Source: Angiostrongylus vasorum
Lineage: Eukaryota > Nematoda > Chromadorea > Rhabditida > Metastrongylidae
Reading direction: 5' to 3'
DNA length: 64,000 bases
Assembly (NCBI GenBank): GCA_018806985.1
Contig: JADANN010000150.1
Span: forward strand, 357,001-421,000
The translations under genes and the position numbers were made by a program. Below are positions 1 to 13,100 of the stretch, in pieces (the first letter of the stretch is position 1; every line of letters starts with the position of its first letter). The notes below the pieces were generated by a model. That model was given only the letters and a program-made list of their open reading frames with translations. It had not been told where the DNA came from and did not search any database.

Positions 1-169
1 CTTGCTTTGCTCTTTCGCTTCAACTTTAATTGCCGTCAAGATGAGGCAAGCGAAGCAATTTACATATAGTTAATCTGGAAGCAGAGGCGTTTTTGAAAGA
101 CATGCTTTATATGGGGAACAAAGTGATCCTCATTTTACTGCTGAGATAGATAATAGAGGTCAATAATAC

Positions 170-355
170 AGCTGAGAGAAAGCGAAACGAAGGAATCGCG
201 TGGTTTGGTGGTGAACGTGTAAGCCCCAGGAAAGGGTTATGGCGTGTTGGGTCCTCACTGCAGACACCAACGGTCCGAAGATTGGCAGATATCTCAGCAT
301 CATTATGGTTATTTTTCACATAATATCCTGCCATTAAAAAAGAGTAGGCCGTAAA
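170..355 (+). repeat. tRNA-derived SINE, family A
   Basis: A tRNA-like head lies at about 205-270. It has a box A-like TGGTTTGGTGGTGAACG and a box B-like GTTGGGTCCTCAC. The tail reads GCAGACACC..GGTCCG, ATATCTCAGCATCATTATGG, then a block ending AAAAGAGTAGG.CGTAAATAAA. The same head and tail recur at 33.5, 36.1, 42.3, 49.6, 49.9, 55.9, 59.1 and 59.5 kb, on both strands. This copy is diverged from the better-preserved ones. Family A is not assigned to any named SINE. Confidence 0.7.
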
Positions 356-584
356 TAAAAAGTGATGATCTTCATACTGTTCATAATGGCCTATTGTGAT
401 TTTTTACGCGGTGATCGCAGCATGAAGTGTGGGTGTAGTAATCTATCTGTGGCAAATGCTATTCGAGCGTTTATGCTTTTGTTGACACATCAAAGAACAA
501 AATAATACTGTTTCAATTTTTATAGATATTTGTTTACCATTGGTAGTGTCATGTCTGACCACTGCAACATATTCTTCCATGCAG

Positions 585-819
585 GCGCACTTCTGAAGAG
601 GGCGTCAATTCGAAGATAGACGAAGCACTCATCGACTTGTTGATGAACGCGCAGGAGCAACGAATGAATGACCAGCGCTCCGATCTGATGACAGGAATAA
701 ACAGTAATTATTTCGATTGTGGTTCGCTGGATGACCCTGTTGAAGAGGAGTTGTCGGTGATGGTTATGCGAATGCAAGCGGGACGACTAGAAGATCAGCG
801 CGCTCATCTGAAAACATAG
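585..819 (+). CDS. ags-3: Last exon of a GoLoco-motif G-protein regulator (AGS-3/GPSM-like), partial
   Basis: This is the C-terminal exon of a gene whose other exons lie left of the window. It begins after the acceptor CCATGCAG at 584, on the third base of a split codon, and ends at TAG 817-819. The roughly 77 residues hold two GoLoco motifs. The first is DEALIDLLMNAQ..RMNDQRSDL and the second is EEELSVMVMRM...RLEDQRAHL. Both keep the invariant DQR that contacts GDP-bound G-alpha-i/o. In AGS-3/GPSM proteins, N-terminal TPRs precede several GoLoco repeats. These proteins act as guanine-nucleotide dissociation inhibitors in spindle positioning and Gi/o signalling. Only the GoLoco part is visible, so another multi-GoLoco protein (RGS12/14-like, Pcp2-like) is possible. 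The AGS-3 reading is inferred from tandem GoLoco motifs right at the C terminus. Confidence 0.75.
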
Positions 820-1633
820 ACTGCCCCAGTTTTTCTCTGTGGACTTTATTGTTTTTTGTGGAAGTAAAGTAAAGCCTCTAGCAGGGATTTCTTAACTGTA
901 GTCGGGTATATAAAAGGAAAGAAAAACAAACCCAAAAGGCCTTCGTTTTCACCAGTTTTTTCCTCGCTTTTCAATATTTTATTAAAGTTGCCGAAGTAAA
1001 TGATGAAGCCGATGCTTTCCGAGACCGAAATTTCAGTGTTCTGTTCATTTTTTAGACGGAGGGAAATTGTGTGGTATAGTAAGCTGTCTTTTTTTTTTTA
1101 ATCTCCTCTGCATAGAATCTTCGATTCTCTGGAGTTATAGTTATAGCTCTTTTCTGTTCGAAATCTTAGTCCGTGAAAAGTAAGAACTCGAGTTATTTAT
1201 TGATAGGAGCTTGTCTTTGCTAGAGGTTTGGCTTTTCGTTCTGATTTGACCTCATTTCCGTGGTCTTTCATCCGTGTTGACTAACGCGTTTGTAATAAGC
1301 TTTTTTTGTCTATCTTCAAAATATTGGTCTTTCCTTATTTGAATCTGGTGTAGAAAATGTTTGGAGAGGGACATTCTTGCTAGCTTTATGGTTTCCGTCG
1401 TATCTATTTATGTGTTCTAAAAATTCCGTCGGCCTCAATCTGTGCAACTATGGTCGAGATAAATAAATGTTGAGCGGAATGTTTGTATTCTGTAAAGGGT
1501 TCCGAAGTCCATATCAAGTCCTGGCATAGTCAGTGGACGTATTTTTACTTGAGCACTCATTGAGCTTTTGTGACGATGTGTTCTGGGTTATCGCATCAGG
1601 CACCAATCTTCTCACGTGTGAGAAATATTGGAC
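820..1633 (+). other. Intergenic region between the GoLoco gene and XPO5
   Basis: About 0.8 kb of T-rich sequence with no convincing coding exon. An AATAAA lies near 1460. A splice-acceptor-like TATCGCATCAG ends at 1599, 34 bases before the XPO5 ATG. It could be a trans-splicing site or an ordinary 5' UTR acceptor. That role is a guess from position and consensus only. Confidence 0.4.
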
Positions 1634-1762
1634 ATGGATCTGAACGATGTCGTGCGAGCAGTGTACGCTATTCATGATCCGTTGACGTCAAATGAGCATC
1701 GCTTGGAATGCACGCAGGTTGGAGTTGATACGGATGCATATGTGTATGCATCCATAGAGGTG

Positions 1763-1807
<45 letters not shown>

Positions 1808-4800
1808 ACATATATATATATATATATACATATATATGTATATATATGCATGTACAATCTGTAGAGTATGCTTTAGAATTGCTTTAACATCCTTCACCAA
1901 TTGGAAGTTGTGTTGGGCTTTTTCCAGCTTTTTCTTTGATCAACTTATTTTCTTGCGGTTGCAACAGGCTTAGTAAACGAGGCAGTAAAGTGCATCGTGA
2001 CTGTAGACAGGGTTTTATTCGTAGGTTTGTACCTAAATAACCGTTTCATTCGGCGAAACTAGCTCATTTTACGGAGTTCGTCGGAACAGACACAGGTGAA
2101 TAACACGATGTTCTAATCTGTTGATTTCGTGGAGTGACCAAGTGAGTAGTTGTCATCTGATTTATCACACAAAATTTCACTACGTAATTGTTTAGTTTGT
2201 TCCTGGCTGTCGGGCTCCGATGGCTCCGATTTACAGCGGGCGGATTCAACCTTCCCCTCCCAAGAGGTCTTCTCAGGCTGGAAAGCAGTCCAGCGTTTCC
2301 ATCAGCAAGAAAAGCTAAGAGTAAATTGATACCAGGATCCATCACCGTCATGGTATCAAGCAAGTAGCATGGAGGAAAACCTCCGTCTTATCAACAACGG
2401 CAGCGACTGCCTAGGGTGGTGACGACCTGGACAGACTTGACTAGATTGACCTCGGGGCTTCAACAAACCACAGTCGCTAAGCCAACAAAACTCCGAAAAA
2501 GTGGAAATTATGCTGGAACCCGCACAATCATTGAAGCAGAGGCATCCATGTATCCAAGTAAGTATATAGTTAAGTTACATGTCTGTATATTGCAACCCTT
2601 TCTAGTGAACTATTTGGAAGAAATCGGAGGCTTCTTCCTTACTCCCTGAACTGTTATAAGCTCATGATATCATGGTGGTAAAAAATGGGTAATGGAAATG
2701 TATGATTGAATAGAAGTACATGGATACACTGTCTTTTTTCTGTAGAGAGATACATCTGTACGTAAAGATGTGGATAAACTGCTAAAGTTACTTTGTTATT
2801 TAATTAGTGCTTTAGCGTCCATGGTGAGATCCACTGAAAATCACATGTGACGGTGACTGACAGTTGAAGTTTCCCGTGTTCCCTAAGCCATTCCGTACCG
2901 ACGCCGTTTTTCGTGGTTGGCCTAATCGAGCGCTTCTTTCGGATTTTTTCTTCGTGGGTTGTGGATTATATACTTGATACTTGGTACTTGAATGGCCCGT
3001 CCTCACTCGTTGTGCGAGCCCCAGCATAATCTCCACTTTTCGGTGATTTGCTGGCTAAGCCATTGTGGTTCCCAGCAATCCCGAGGTCAGCCTGGCCAAA
3101 GTTTGCCGCAGGTCTTCACCACCACAGGCAGTCGCAGCCCTTGTGGATCAAAGGGAGGTTTGCCACCAAGCGACTTTGATGCCAAGATGGTGGTGGATTC
3201 TGGTATTGGCTTACTCTTAGCTAGGCTTCCTGATGGAAACGCCGGACTCCTTCTCAACTTAATAGACCCTGCCAGGGGATGAATCCCAGGCTATACATCG
3301 CAGTTCAACACTCAGTAACACCTCCCAGCCACGATGAGGCGGCAAACCGTTGGGAGGTGTGGATTATATAACTGTGAAATTAATGTCATTAAGTTAAGTT
3401 AGTTAAATTAAGACATTTGATTTAAACCTAAGGGTACAAGTTTTTCCTGGCCTCCTTCTTCCAACTTTTATTTGCTTTCGATTAGCTAGCATGTGATACA
3501 CATAGTGCAGTAGAAGAAAAAAAAACTCTATAACCCAATGAGCTGAGTACGTATCGTCCAAACGGCTGTGGACACGGTAGTGAGCATATGTGGGGAATGG
3601 GTTCAGAATCTTATTTTCTTCAAAATTTAGATAGTCGAGAACTTCAAAGAAGGTCCTGTGGATTCAGTACTAAATGTAGCCTTTGAAGTCATCTCTCAAA
3701 ATTCCCTGATTTTGCGGTACACCGGATGGACACTAATTGAAGATCTTATCCGGTGAGATGCTGTTATATGCTACCTCTTAAGTGCTAGTGTTTTATCTTT
3801 TTGAGATTGTAGGCTGTTATTTAGGTACAAGTGGAACTCCATACCAACAAATCTTCGCCTGGAACTTCGTAGCCGGGTTTTCCATGCTATTGATGTTTTG
3901 TTGTCCGAGGTTCTATTATTTCTACTACTTTTATTATCATTATTGTTAGTATTAACGGTGGCTTTTTTTTCTTACAAATTAAATGAACTCGGAAGTGGGG
4001 GGGGATACTACTGTTAAGTTCAGGAAATTGTTGAATGTTGTGCGAGATGTGTGGTGGCGATGATGGAACACGAATGGCCTCAGAATTGGCCGGAGTTGAA
4101 TTCAGAACTTCATGAGATGACTTCTCGAGGTGTGCACAACAATTTTTATTCCAATGAAATTTCTTCAATGTATGCTTATTATAGAATCGCTGTATTGTGC
4201 TCTTGTATTATAGAATCGCTGTATTGTGCTCTTGTATTCGCAGTTGAACGCCGACTGATAGAAAACGTCGCTACACTTGCTTCTGTCGGAAGTCAACGTC
4301 GCCGTAAAGAAATGCATAGTGCTATGGTATTAATAAATAAACAAATATATGTATTTACTCACATATAAATATTGTACGTTCACAGTTTGCATATATACTT
4401 ACCTGGATACTTGGACGGCCCGTCCTTACTGGTTGTATGGCCCAGCACAATCTCCAGTTTTCCGGAGTTTTGCTGGTGTAATCACTGTTTTTTCCCTTGA
4501 GTCCCAAGGTCAGCCAGAACAAAGTCTGCCCCAGGTCTTCACCACCAAAAGCAGTCGCAGCCCTTGTGGATTACAGGGAGATTTGCCGCTACGAGACTAG
4601 TTTGGTACCAGGACGATGACGGGTCCTGGCATAGGTTTACTCTTAGCTAGGCTTCTTAATGGAAACGCCGGACTCCTCAGCGTGAGAGACACTGCCAGAG
4701 GGATGATCCCCCCTGCTGTACAGCGCAGCCCGACACCCAGGAACACCTCCTTGCCACGGTGAGGCGGTAAACCGTTGGGAAGAGTTTGCATGTATAGACA

Positions 4801-5029
4801 TATACATGCTATATATAGATATTTGAGTGTACTTATATGTTTTCGTTCAATAACATAACTCTTGCAACTCAAAACGCCCACTTTCTATAAACATTAGCAT
4901 AAATAGTGGATATATGTATTGATATGTTTTATGAACTGATCTTGTTGAGCTGATGCGAGGTTGGTATAAGTTTCGTCGTCGTCGTCGTCGTCGTCGTTGT
5001 AGCTGTTGTTGTTGTCGTTGTTGTTATCG

Positions 5030-5106
<77 letters not shown>

Positions 5107-5108
5107 GC

Positions 5109-5160
<52 letters not shown>

Positions 5161-7124
5161 GGTCGATGGCTGACGTTTCGGCGATCTCGCCTTCCATAGA
5201 GTCGTGCTGTTGCGAGTGGGACTTCAGTCCAATATCAACCATCGATCAAAAACGTCAACAACAACAATAAAAACAACATCAACGAGAACAACAACAACGA
5301 CAACTTTCACTAACCTCGCATCGGCTCAACAAGATCAGTTTATAAGAGCTTATAAATAAATAGCTCTTATATGTGGATTCGATTGTATTCTGGTATATCG
5401 GAGGCTTTTAATCATTCCAGTTTGAATGCACGAACGATTTTCTTGTCTTGGCTCTGAGTAAGTTGGAGTCTTGTCAACTAGATGAGATGGGTACGCTTGC
5501 GGCAAAGAACATCATCGGCTGGCTGACTGAGTTATGGAGCTGCTCCTCCAGTGCGATTTATGAGGAGCAACTCACTCGAATAGTCGTTATTGTTACACGA
5601 TATTTGAATACTGCACAAAGAAATATCTACGAACATGCTGCACGTTGTTTAGCAACATTAGCATCTCGAAAGAGGTAAGTTCTATTTTTAGGTAGTGGAT
5701 TTGCAGCAATAGTGTATTAGTCCGATTAACGGTCTTGTTAGCACAGTGTTTATTTTTACACTTTCATCATTATTCCTAACAGGTCTATCTAGTCTAGTTG
5801 TATCTATCAGTGAGGATTCATGTCTTGTTCAGTGCTTGGTTAGTACAACAGTGTATGTTATTTCCTGATTGTATGTTGCGGTCGAATTCTATAAATAACG
5901 ACTGATGGACACCGTTGTCGTCTCTTCTTGTCATTCACTAATTCAGTCAATTTCACTTACATTCGTTGACTTCACTGGTGGTTTTTACACGTATCGAACG
6001 TTTTTCCAAGTCTTGAGATGTGCCTGTCTAGCGTGTTTATTATCGAAGTCTTTCCCGTATGGTGAAATGGTGTTACCTAGATTACAGAGATCATAGCAGA
6101 TCTGGACAATAGTGATGTGGTTGACTACGATATAAAGTTTTACATACTTTTGAAAAGTAACTGTGAGAATTCTTGTGAAATATTTGGCATCCGCAAAATT
6201 ACAACATGAAGCTGGTTGCAGAGAGAAACACGAAAATACGTCACTGATCCCGGCTTTCTTTCGAGAAGAAGTTCTTTCAACAATCCTTACCACTATAAGT
6301 CTTGCTGCAGGCGGGTCGTCATCTAATGAGCAACACTACCAGTATCTCAGATCACTTTGTGAACTCCTCACAACACTAGGAAGTACTTAATCATCATTTG
6401 CTCTACTGAGATTGTGTAATTTTTTTAAAATTCGTCATGAACGGTTCTTTTCAGGTTTCTTGTCGAGAGTGTGGAAGGAGAAGTTGCCACCAGATAACTT
6501 CGGAATGTATATGTCTGCGATAGTCGCATTTTTCAGTCACGACTCTCTGGTTTGTGCTTTTTAATATCGGGCTGGGATTCATCTCCATATATACATATGT
6601 ATATGTATATATATATGCATATCGTTCAGTATTTGAAACACGAATCGTGTGATGTTCTGTTGGCGCTCTCTACTAATCCGTTGTTTCGAGAGAATGAAGA
6701 TGTTGTGCGCTCCATTCGTGTGGTCTTCTCAAATACGCTTAATGCGTTGACAAAAGTAATGTTTTGATTTTATGCCTTTGTTGTTTAGGTAGTTTTACTA
6801 AAGTGTATATTTTTACAACTATATCTGTAGAAGGGATATCCGTCACAAGACCCATCCACGCCAGCCAGTCGTTTCTCTCAAATGGATTTCGATGATGACT
6901 TAGAATGGCATAACCTTTTCTCTCATTTCCGCTCTCGTGTCCATCTTCTTATCGTTGAAAATATTGATGTCCATTTCGTTCACTTGATTTCAATTTTTGA
7001 AGATGCTGTATTGAAGAGAGTTTTGCTGGACCCACAACAAGTTACCGATTCTGAGTGGGAGGCTATGATTAAGTTTGCGAAAAGTGTTATCGCAGTGGCT
7101 TGTGAGAGCAAGATTGCCGATACT
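1634..7124 (+). CDS. xpo-5: XPO5 exons 1-10: importin-N region and first HEAT repeats
   Basis: Exon 1 starts with ATG GAT CTG and encodes the [15 protein letters not shown] segment, which parallels the start of vertebrate XPO5. Exons 2-5 give [20 protein letters not shown], the RYKWNSIP segment, EWPQNWPEL and [16 protein letters not shown]. Exon 6 (5421) begins [17 protein letters not shown] directly after the acceptor TCATTCCAG. Exons 7-9 give [32 protein letters not shown] and [10 protein letters not shown]. Exon 10 (294 nt) carries [20 protein letters not shown] and [14 protein letters not shown], the most diagnostic XPO5 stretch. The frame stays open past the exon 10 donor (GTGAGT at 7125) for over 100 bases, so a simple ORF call overextends it. 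Confidence 0.85.
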
Positions 7125-10100
7125 GTGAGTTATGTTTCAAAGTACACTGTCATTGTAAACCGTCTTTCATTTAACATCGGTATAAAATATCAACTTGCTT
7201 GTTTCATTGATAAGCTAACACGAGGTAATGACCAATATTTTTCGGCTACCATTTCGACGTCTTCGTCTTCCTCTCTTCCTTAGTGCCGATAATCCGATTC
7301 GACGTCCACAGTCGTTCGTCTTCTTGATGTCGTGTCTTTGTCGCGCATCGAGCCGCATCTTCTTAACTGGAACATCTCTCGAATGAGGCATACCCAGCCG
7401 GCGATGCTTTGACACCACATCGAGAAGACGAAAGACTGTGGACATCGACTCGGGTCATCGGCTCTGAGGAAGACGAAGACGTCGAAACGTTAGCCGAATA
7501 AATATTTGTGACAACTTCGTGTTATCTTATCAGTGGAACAATGTGCATTGATCAAAAAATACAGGGTCATCATTTTTCAAATATTCTGATCAACTTCTCT
7601 GTTTTAGAGCACGATCGCTTGCTTACAATGCGTGACACCTTGGTAATGTCGATGACGAAAATGACTGATTATGATGTACTAAGCGAGGTATGGATTTACT
7701 CTGATCCTTTTAGAGTGGTGAATTTGTAATTACTTGTCTTATGATGAAAACGTCGAGAAGAGGTCCACTCTTATAGACTTTAATTTTATCATTCCATAAC
7801 TATTGATGTAGTGGAACCCAGTCATATTATTTGTCTATGCTAAGGGTTCGTGATTTTTATGGCGATTCGTCTTATACACTTGACGTGACTTTATATAAAT
7901 TTCCTCGTATATCTTTGTTTTTGTTATTGACTGTTAAATGCTCACTGTTTCACTCTGAACTTTTTTCAGATGTTATCATTGCACTCCCCATTCATTTGTA
8001 CTTATGAAGGAGACTGGAACAACCTTTCCACGTTCTTCGCACTTCTAAGGAAGGCGCTAGTAGCATCTGCTGGCAACAAATCTTTTAACAGACATGCTAC
8101 CAGTATTATTCTTCGCTTAGTTCAGAATTTCCCTACTTATTTTAAGGTATGTTTATTACAGTGATGTTTCGATTACCGCAGAATCTTGCTTTCTAGCCCG
8201 GATTTTGGTGTTTTCAGCGTACTACAGTTTCCAAGAAAGTTTCAAATATGAACGAAATTGTAAGAGCTTATGATTAGTATTTCTTTATATTATTGTTGAG
8301 CAAACGCGAGGTGTTATCTTATTCTTTTACTCAAAAACAAGCTAACGTAACAGCTGATTGCGCCTACCTCAGAGCCTTGAAAGGTCCAGTTGAGCTCAAT
8401 CTACTAAGCCAAACACTTCCATAACCAAACAGAGAAAATGCTAAACCAAGATTTCAACTGCATTGAAAAACAGAATAGCTTTTTTGAACATTCACGGCTT
8501 TCTAAGAGTCTTCCACTGAATATGTCACGTGAAGACCAGTTGCACAGAATTTCACATGGAAGCGTAACGTGCCTCTCACATCATGGTAACAGTGTTAAAT
8601 ACTGTCCAATATCACGCGTTATTACATGTCATTCCTCCGAGCGGTTCATTTTTCGATTCTTGAATTAATATAGAATGCCTCGAGAATTTTGCGCGCTTAT
8701 TTTTGGACTCCTGAGCGAGGATCATAACTTCTACTTCAAAATCTTTCCCGTTATATCTCTCTGTCTTATGCGTGTCTAGTGGAATAGTTGGTTTAATTTT
8801 AAGTTTACCGACTAGGTGTTCTTTTATACGGAGGCAGAGTTGTCTACCCGTTTCGGCAATGTATTTCCCGTGCGCATTTTACGACAGATCAAATAAACTG
8901 CACCCAATCTCGTGCAATCACCATCTCTACCGTTAGAGCAAATTATGTAGTTTTGCGTTGTACATAGACCGCATAACGGCGGTTGCGAACTAGCTGGCTT
9001 CCTAGACTGCTCTATGGTGTTTCAATTATTCTTACCGAATTCTCTAGACCGTACCTTCTTAAACAACGTGTTGTACTTACCCTTATTTCGTCTTAGGTAA
9101 AGGGCAGGATAAACGGGATCTTATCATGACTGGAGTTATCGTTTGGGGGCTTAGGCTTTCTTCTATGCCTATCCCGAGGAGCAACGGTTTTGTAGGCATT
9201 GGAAATGGCTATTTGCCGCGCCAATTTCTCGGATTCTTCCTTCTGCTCTCTTCCAGTGTACACACTGGTTGCTGTTCGAAACCTGTTTCTTACAAGCGAC
9301 CTTTTCGTGTGAGAGGGGTGAGAGGAGATGTAATGATGCAAGAGTGTTTTTACTACTTGGCTTTCGGGGTACCACTTTTGTAATGTAGCCATTTTCTGAT
9401 AGGTTCATTTGGACGTTCAGGAATGGAAGCCAGTTTTCTTCGGTTTCTCTCGGGTAAACTACTCTTACTGTTCGTTCAACAACTCGGAACATTTATCCAT
9501 TTCCTCTTGTGTTGAGCAAAGGACAAAACAGTCATCTATATACCTACAGTAAAGTAATGACCTGAGATCGCTTACTGGCGCTTCAACCTTAGATATAAAG
9601 GCGACGGCAAAGTTTGGTGCCAGTCGCTATCCCATTGCAAACCCTCTTATTTGAGCGTAGTAATTTCCGGACCATCTGAAGATTGAGCAGCTCAAGCATT
9701 CTTTCAAGAGTGCCATCAACTGCTCTATCTAAGCCATAAATATTTATTTCTCCTTCATGTTGTGTAAGGAGTTCGAATATGGCTTGCATTGCGGAGTCAT
9801 TCGACACGTTTGTATAAAGGGCGGTCACGTCGAAGGACTCCATCAAGTACGCGCTTTTGGGCTGCGCAGTACGTAGACGATCTAGAAACATCCGTGTATT
9901 CGTAAGATGGGCTGGAATGTGTTTTAACAACTGGGTAAATATTAGGGTGAAAACCACGTTATCCCTATCCGTTGGCCCATCTACTCAGGTAGTGATAGTT
10001 CTAACCTTGAATAACGATGAATCGGTAGGCACAAGATCATTTCTGGATATTTACGAGTTTCAATAAGTGTAAGACAGGACATGTTGATAAATCAACCTTC

Positions 10101-13100
10101 ATGTGAGAGATAGTGGATGGTTTTAAACCACCAGCGCATGCCAACTTGAGCCACTCGTGGTTCAATTTTCAGTATTGGCTTTTGAACTCCTTCACAGACG
10201 ATAAAGGATCAAGTGAGATAAAGAGAGGCCGGCCAACGGATGGGGTTACGTGGTTTTTATCCCTAATATTTACCCAGTTGTTAAAACACATTCCAGCCCA
10301 TCATACCAACACCTAGGTGTTTCTGGATCATATAAATAATGCGCGTCACAACAGCGCGTACGTGATTGAGTCTTTCGACGTTTCTGCACTTTATACAAAC
10401 GTGTCGAATCACTCCGCTATGCAAGCCGTCTTTGGACTCCTTATACAATACGAAGGAGAATTAAACATATACGGCTGTGCTAATACATCAGATGTTGGCA
10501 GTCTCAAAAGAATGCTCTGAACTGCTCAATGTTCAGATGGTCCGGGAAGCACTACGCTGAATTGAGAGGGTTGGCAGTGGGACAGCGACTGGCACCAAGC
10601 CTTGCCATTGCATTTATGTCTAAGGTGGAAGCACCAGTAACCAATCTTCGGCCATTACTCTACTGTAGCTATAGAGATGGCTGCCTTGTCATATGCCTAA
10701 CACAAGAGGAAATGGACAAATGTTTCGAGTTGTTGAACGAACATTCCGAGTATATTAGGTAAATCGAGAAAACCCGGAAGAAGACTGGATTTCATTTCTG
10801 AACGTTAAAATTAACCCGTCCGAAAACGGCAATAGTAGAAACACCTTGGCTCATTACCTCTCCTCTCATGCCTCGCACACGAAAAGGGCGCTTGTAAGAA
10901 ACATGTTTGAAACAGCGACAACCGTGTGCATAGGAAGAGAGCAGAAGGAAGAATACGGGAAACTGGCGTGGCTGCGAATCCGTAGCTCCCACGGATAGGT
11001 ATAGAGGAGATCCCAAGCCCCCTAATGATAACTCTGGCTATAATAAGGTCCCGTTTGTCCTGCCCTCCATCTCAAACTAAAGTGCAGCTATAACACGTTG
11101 CTTAAGAAGGGCCGGTCTAAAGAATCCGGTAAGAATAATTCAAATACCAGCGAGCATTCTAGGAAGCCAACTAGTTCGCAACCGCCTGTGTGGCTGTCTA
11201 TGTACAATGTAAAATTGCAGAATTTGTCCCAACGCTAGAGACGGTGATTGCATGAGTTTGGGTACAGTTTATCCGATCTCGTGTAAAGCGTGCGGGGACA
11301 AATACATTGGCGAGACAGACACTCTGCCTAAAGAGCACCTAGTCGGTAAACTTACAATTAAACGAAGTATTTCACTAGGGCACGCATAAGACAGGGAGAT
11401 ATAACTGGAAAATTATGAAGTAGAAGTTACGATCGTCGCTCAACAGTCGAAAATACAAGCTCGCAAAATTCTCGAGGCATTCCATATTAATTCGAAGAAT
11501 CCAAAAATGAACCGCAGGGAGGAATGACTCGTAATAACGCGTGATATTGGATAGTATATAGCACTGCTATCTTAACGTGAAAGGCACATTACACTTCTAT
11601 GTGAATTCTATGCAGTTGGTCTCCACGTGACATATTAAGTGGAAGAGTCATAGAAGGCAGTGTATGTTCGAATAAACTATTCTGTGTTCAATGTGATTGA
11701 AATCTTGGTTTAGCATTTTCTCTGTTCGGTTATGTAAGTGTTTAGCTTAGTGGATTGAGCTCAACTGGACCTTTCCAGGCTTTGAGGTAGGCGAAATCCG
11801 CTGTTACGTTAGCTTGTTCTTGAATAAAGAATGAAATAACGCTTCGTATGTGCTCAATAAAAATATAAAGAATTACTTGATCATTGCGGAGGATAATGGA
11901 ACTGGTCCTTGGAATTGTAAATAGTAGTCGTTATCGATTTAGGAACAAGTTACAGACGTGGTTTCCTTGTGTACCGAAGTAAGTGGTGTCGTGACAAAAA
12001 TGCAAATGGCTCAGCTGCTTCAGGTTGTTATGGCTTCATCTCTGTGCTTTTTTCTGGAATTTACCTGCAATTCATTTTTCTCGCAAGATCATGATTTATT
12101 TTTAGGTTTTGGCCGTATTGTCGAACATAGTCGACGATGAAAATCTTAGAGTCGAGTTGGTGCAGATGGCTGCCGGACCAGCTATCGAATATGTTCACAG
12201 TGTGGAATGGTACTTTGTTCTTAGCACTTTTTACATTTCTAGACAACCTTGTTGACGATCTTAGTGTTTGACTTTATTTTTGTTTTAGGTCACTGGAGAG
12301 TGTATCATCCTTTATTTCCTTTAATTCCCTTGATGTTGCTCCACCAAGTGATTTTCGTTCATCATCCATTGTTAACCGAACTGAGGTATCTTTGCAACAG
12401 TATTCGTTAACTTTGAAATTTGTCTTGAATTTTGAATCCAAGATATAAGTTGAGTTTAAAACGAAGGTCTACACGTACCGTTTATGTTGTTCTCTAGTGA
12501 AATGTGGCATTGCTTTTCGCATTTGGTTGGTAAGTGCTCATTAGGATTTTTTCTGCCTTGTGAGCTCATATATATTATATATACATGTATATGTGTATAT
12601 ACACTTATATACGCACACATTTATGCTATCATTTTCCACTTGCAAGTAGATATGTGCTGCTGGCTACTTGTGTTCTAATTCCAGCTTCGTCAAGCTTTGA
12701 CTTGTTTACAAGGAGTGCTACAACAAGTGAATAGCTCCAGTCCGCTTGCTTCGATGCTGGTCCCGATCATTCCTTCCTTTTTCAAATTAGCCAGGTTGTG
12801 GATAAGTGGTGTTTTACTACCTTATCTATACGTGTATAGTTACATTTATATGACCAGTGTGCTGCATAGTTTCTGCTAATTTCAGATGTTTGATGGAGTT
12901 GCATCTCGAACATGCGAACGCTATGCTTTATCCGTTATTTCGCGACAACATCACTAAAATCGTCGCTTCTGAGAGGCAGCAAATCTACTGTACGTCGTGT
13001 TATTTCATTCATTTTTTGTCAGTACTAAACAGCGGTTTGAGCTAGTGAATGCCGTGTATTATCTTTCAATATTCAATTTCGTTCCTTTTTCTCCCATCTT

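Larger units (their letters stand above)
8282..11865. mobile_element. Head-to-head pair of Penelope-like elements in XPO5 intron 12
   Basis: The left half (8282-9960) is a diverged reverse complement of the right half (10100-11865), with the centre near 10080. The outer ends read GTTGAGCAAACGCGAGG.. on the left and the inverse near 11850 on the right. They continue through AGGTCCAGTTGAGCTCAAT and its complement. Coding is decayed in both halves. Confidence 0.8.

Noticed and set aside
1628..1864. 78-codon frame continuing through the TA repeat
   Set aside because: Only the first 28 codons from ATG 1634 are coding. The rest is intron and microsatellite read as YIYIYI.
4051..4368. A single 105-codon XPO5 exon
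   Set aside because: The middle part contains a 29-bp tandem duplication and has no XPO5 similarity. Splitting at GT 4130 and AG 4243 restores the match.
5020..5160. CRISPR or satellite array
   Set aside because: Simple triplet repeat with no spacers, in a eukaryotic intron.
4953..5270. Cysteine-rich and polyglutamine-rich frames over the GTT tract
   Set aside because: Both strands are open only because of the triplet repeat. It sits in a foldback element within an intron.
6882..7283. A longer exon 10 reaching 7283
   Set aside because: Similarity to XPO5 ends at the GTGAGT donor at 7125, and the foldback element begins soon after.
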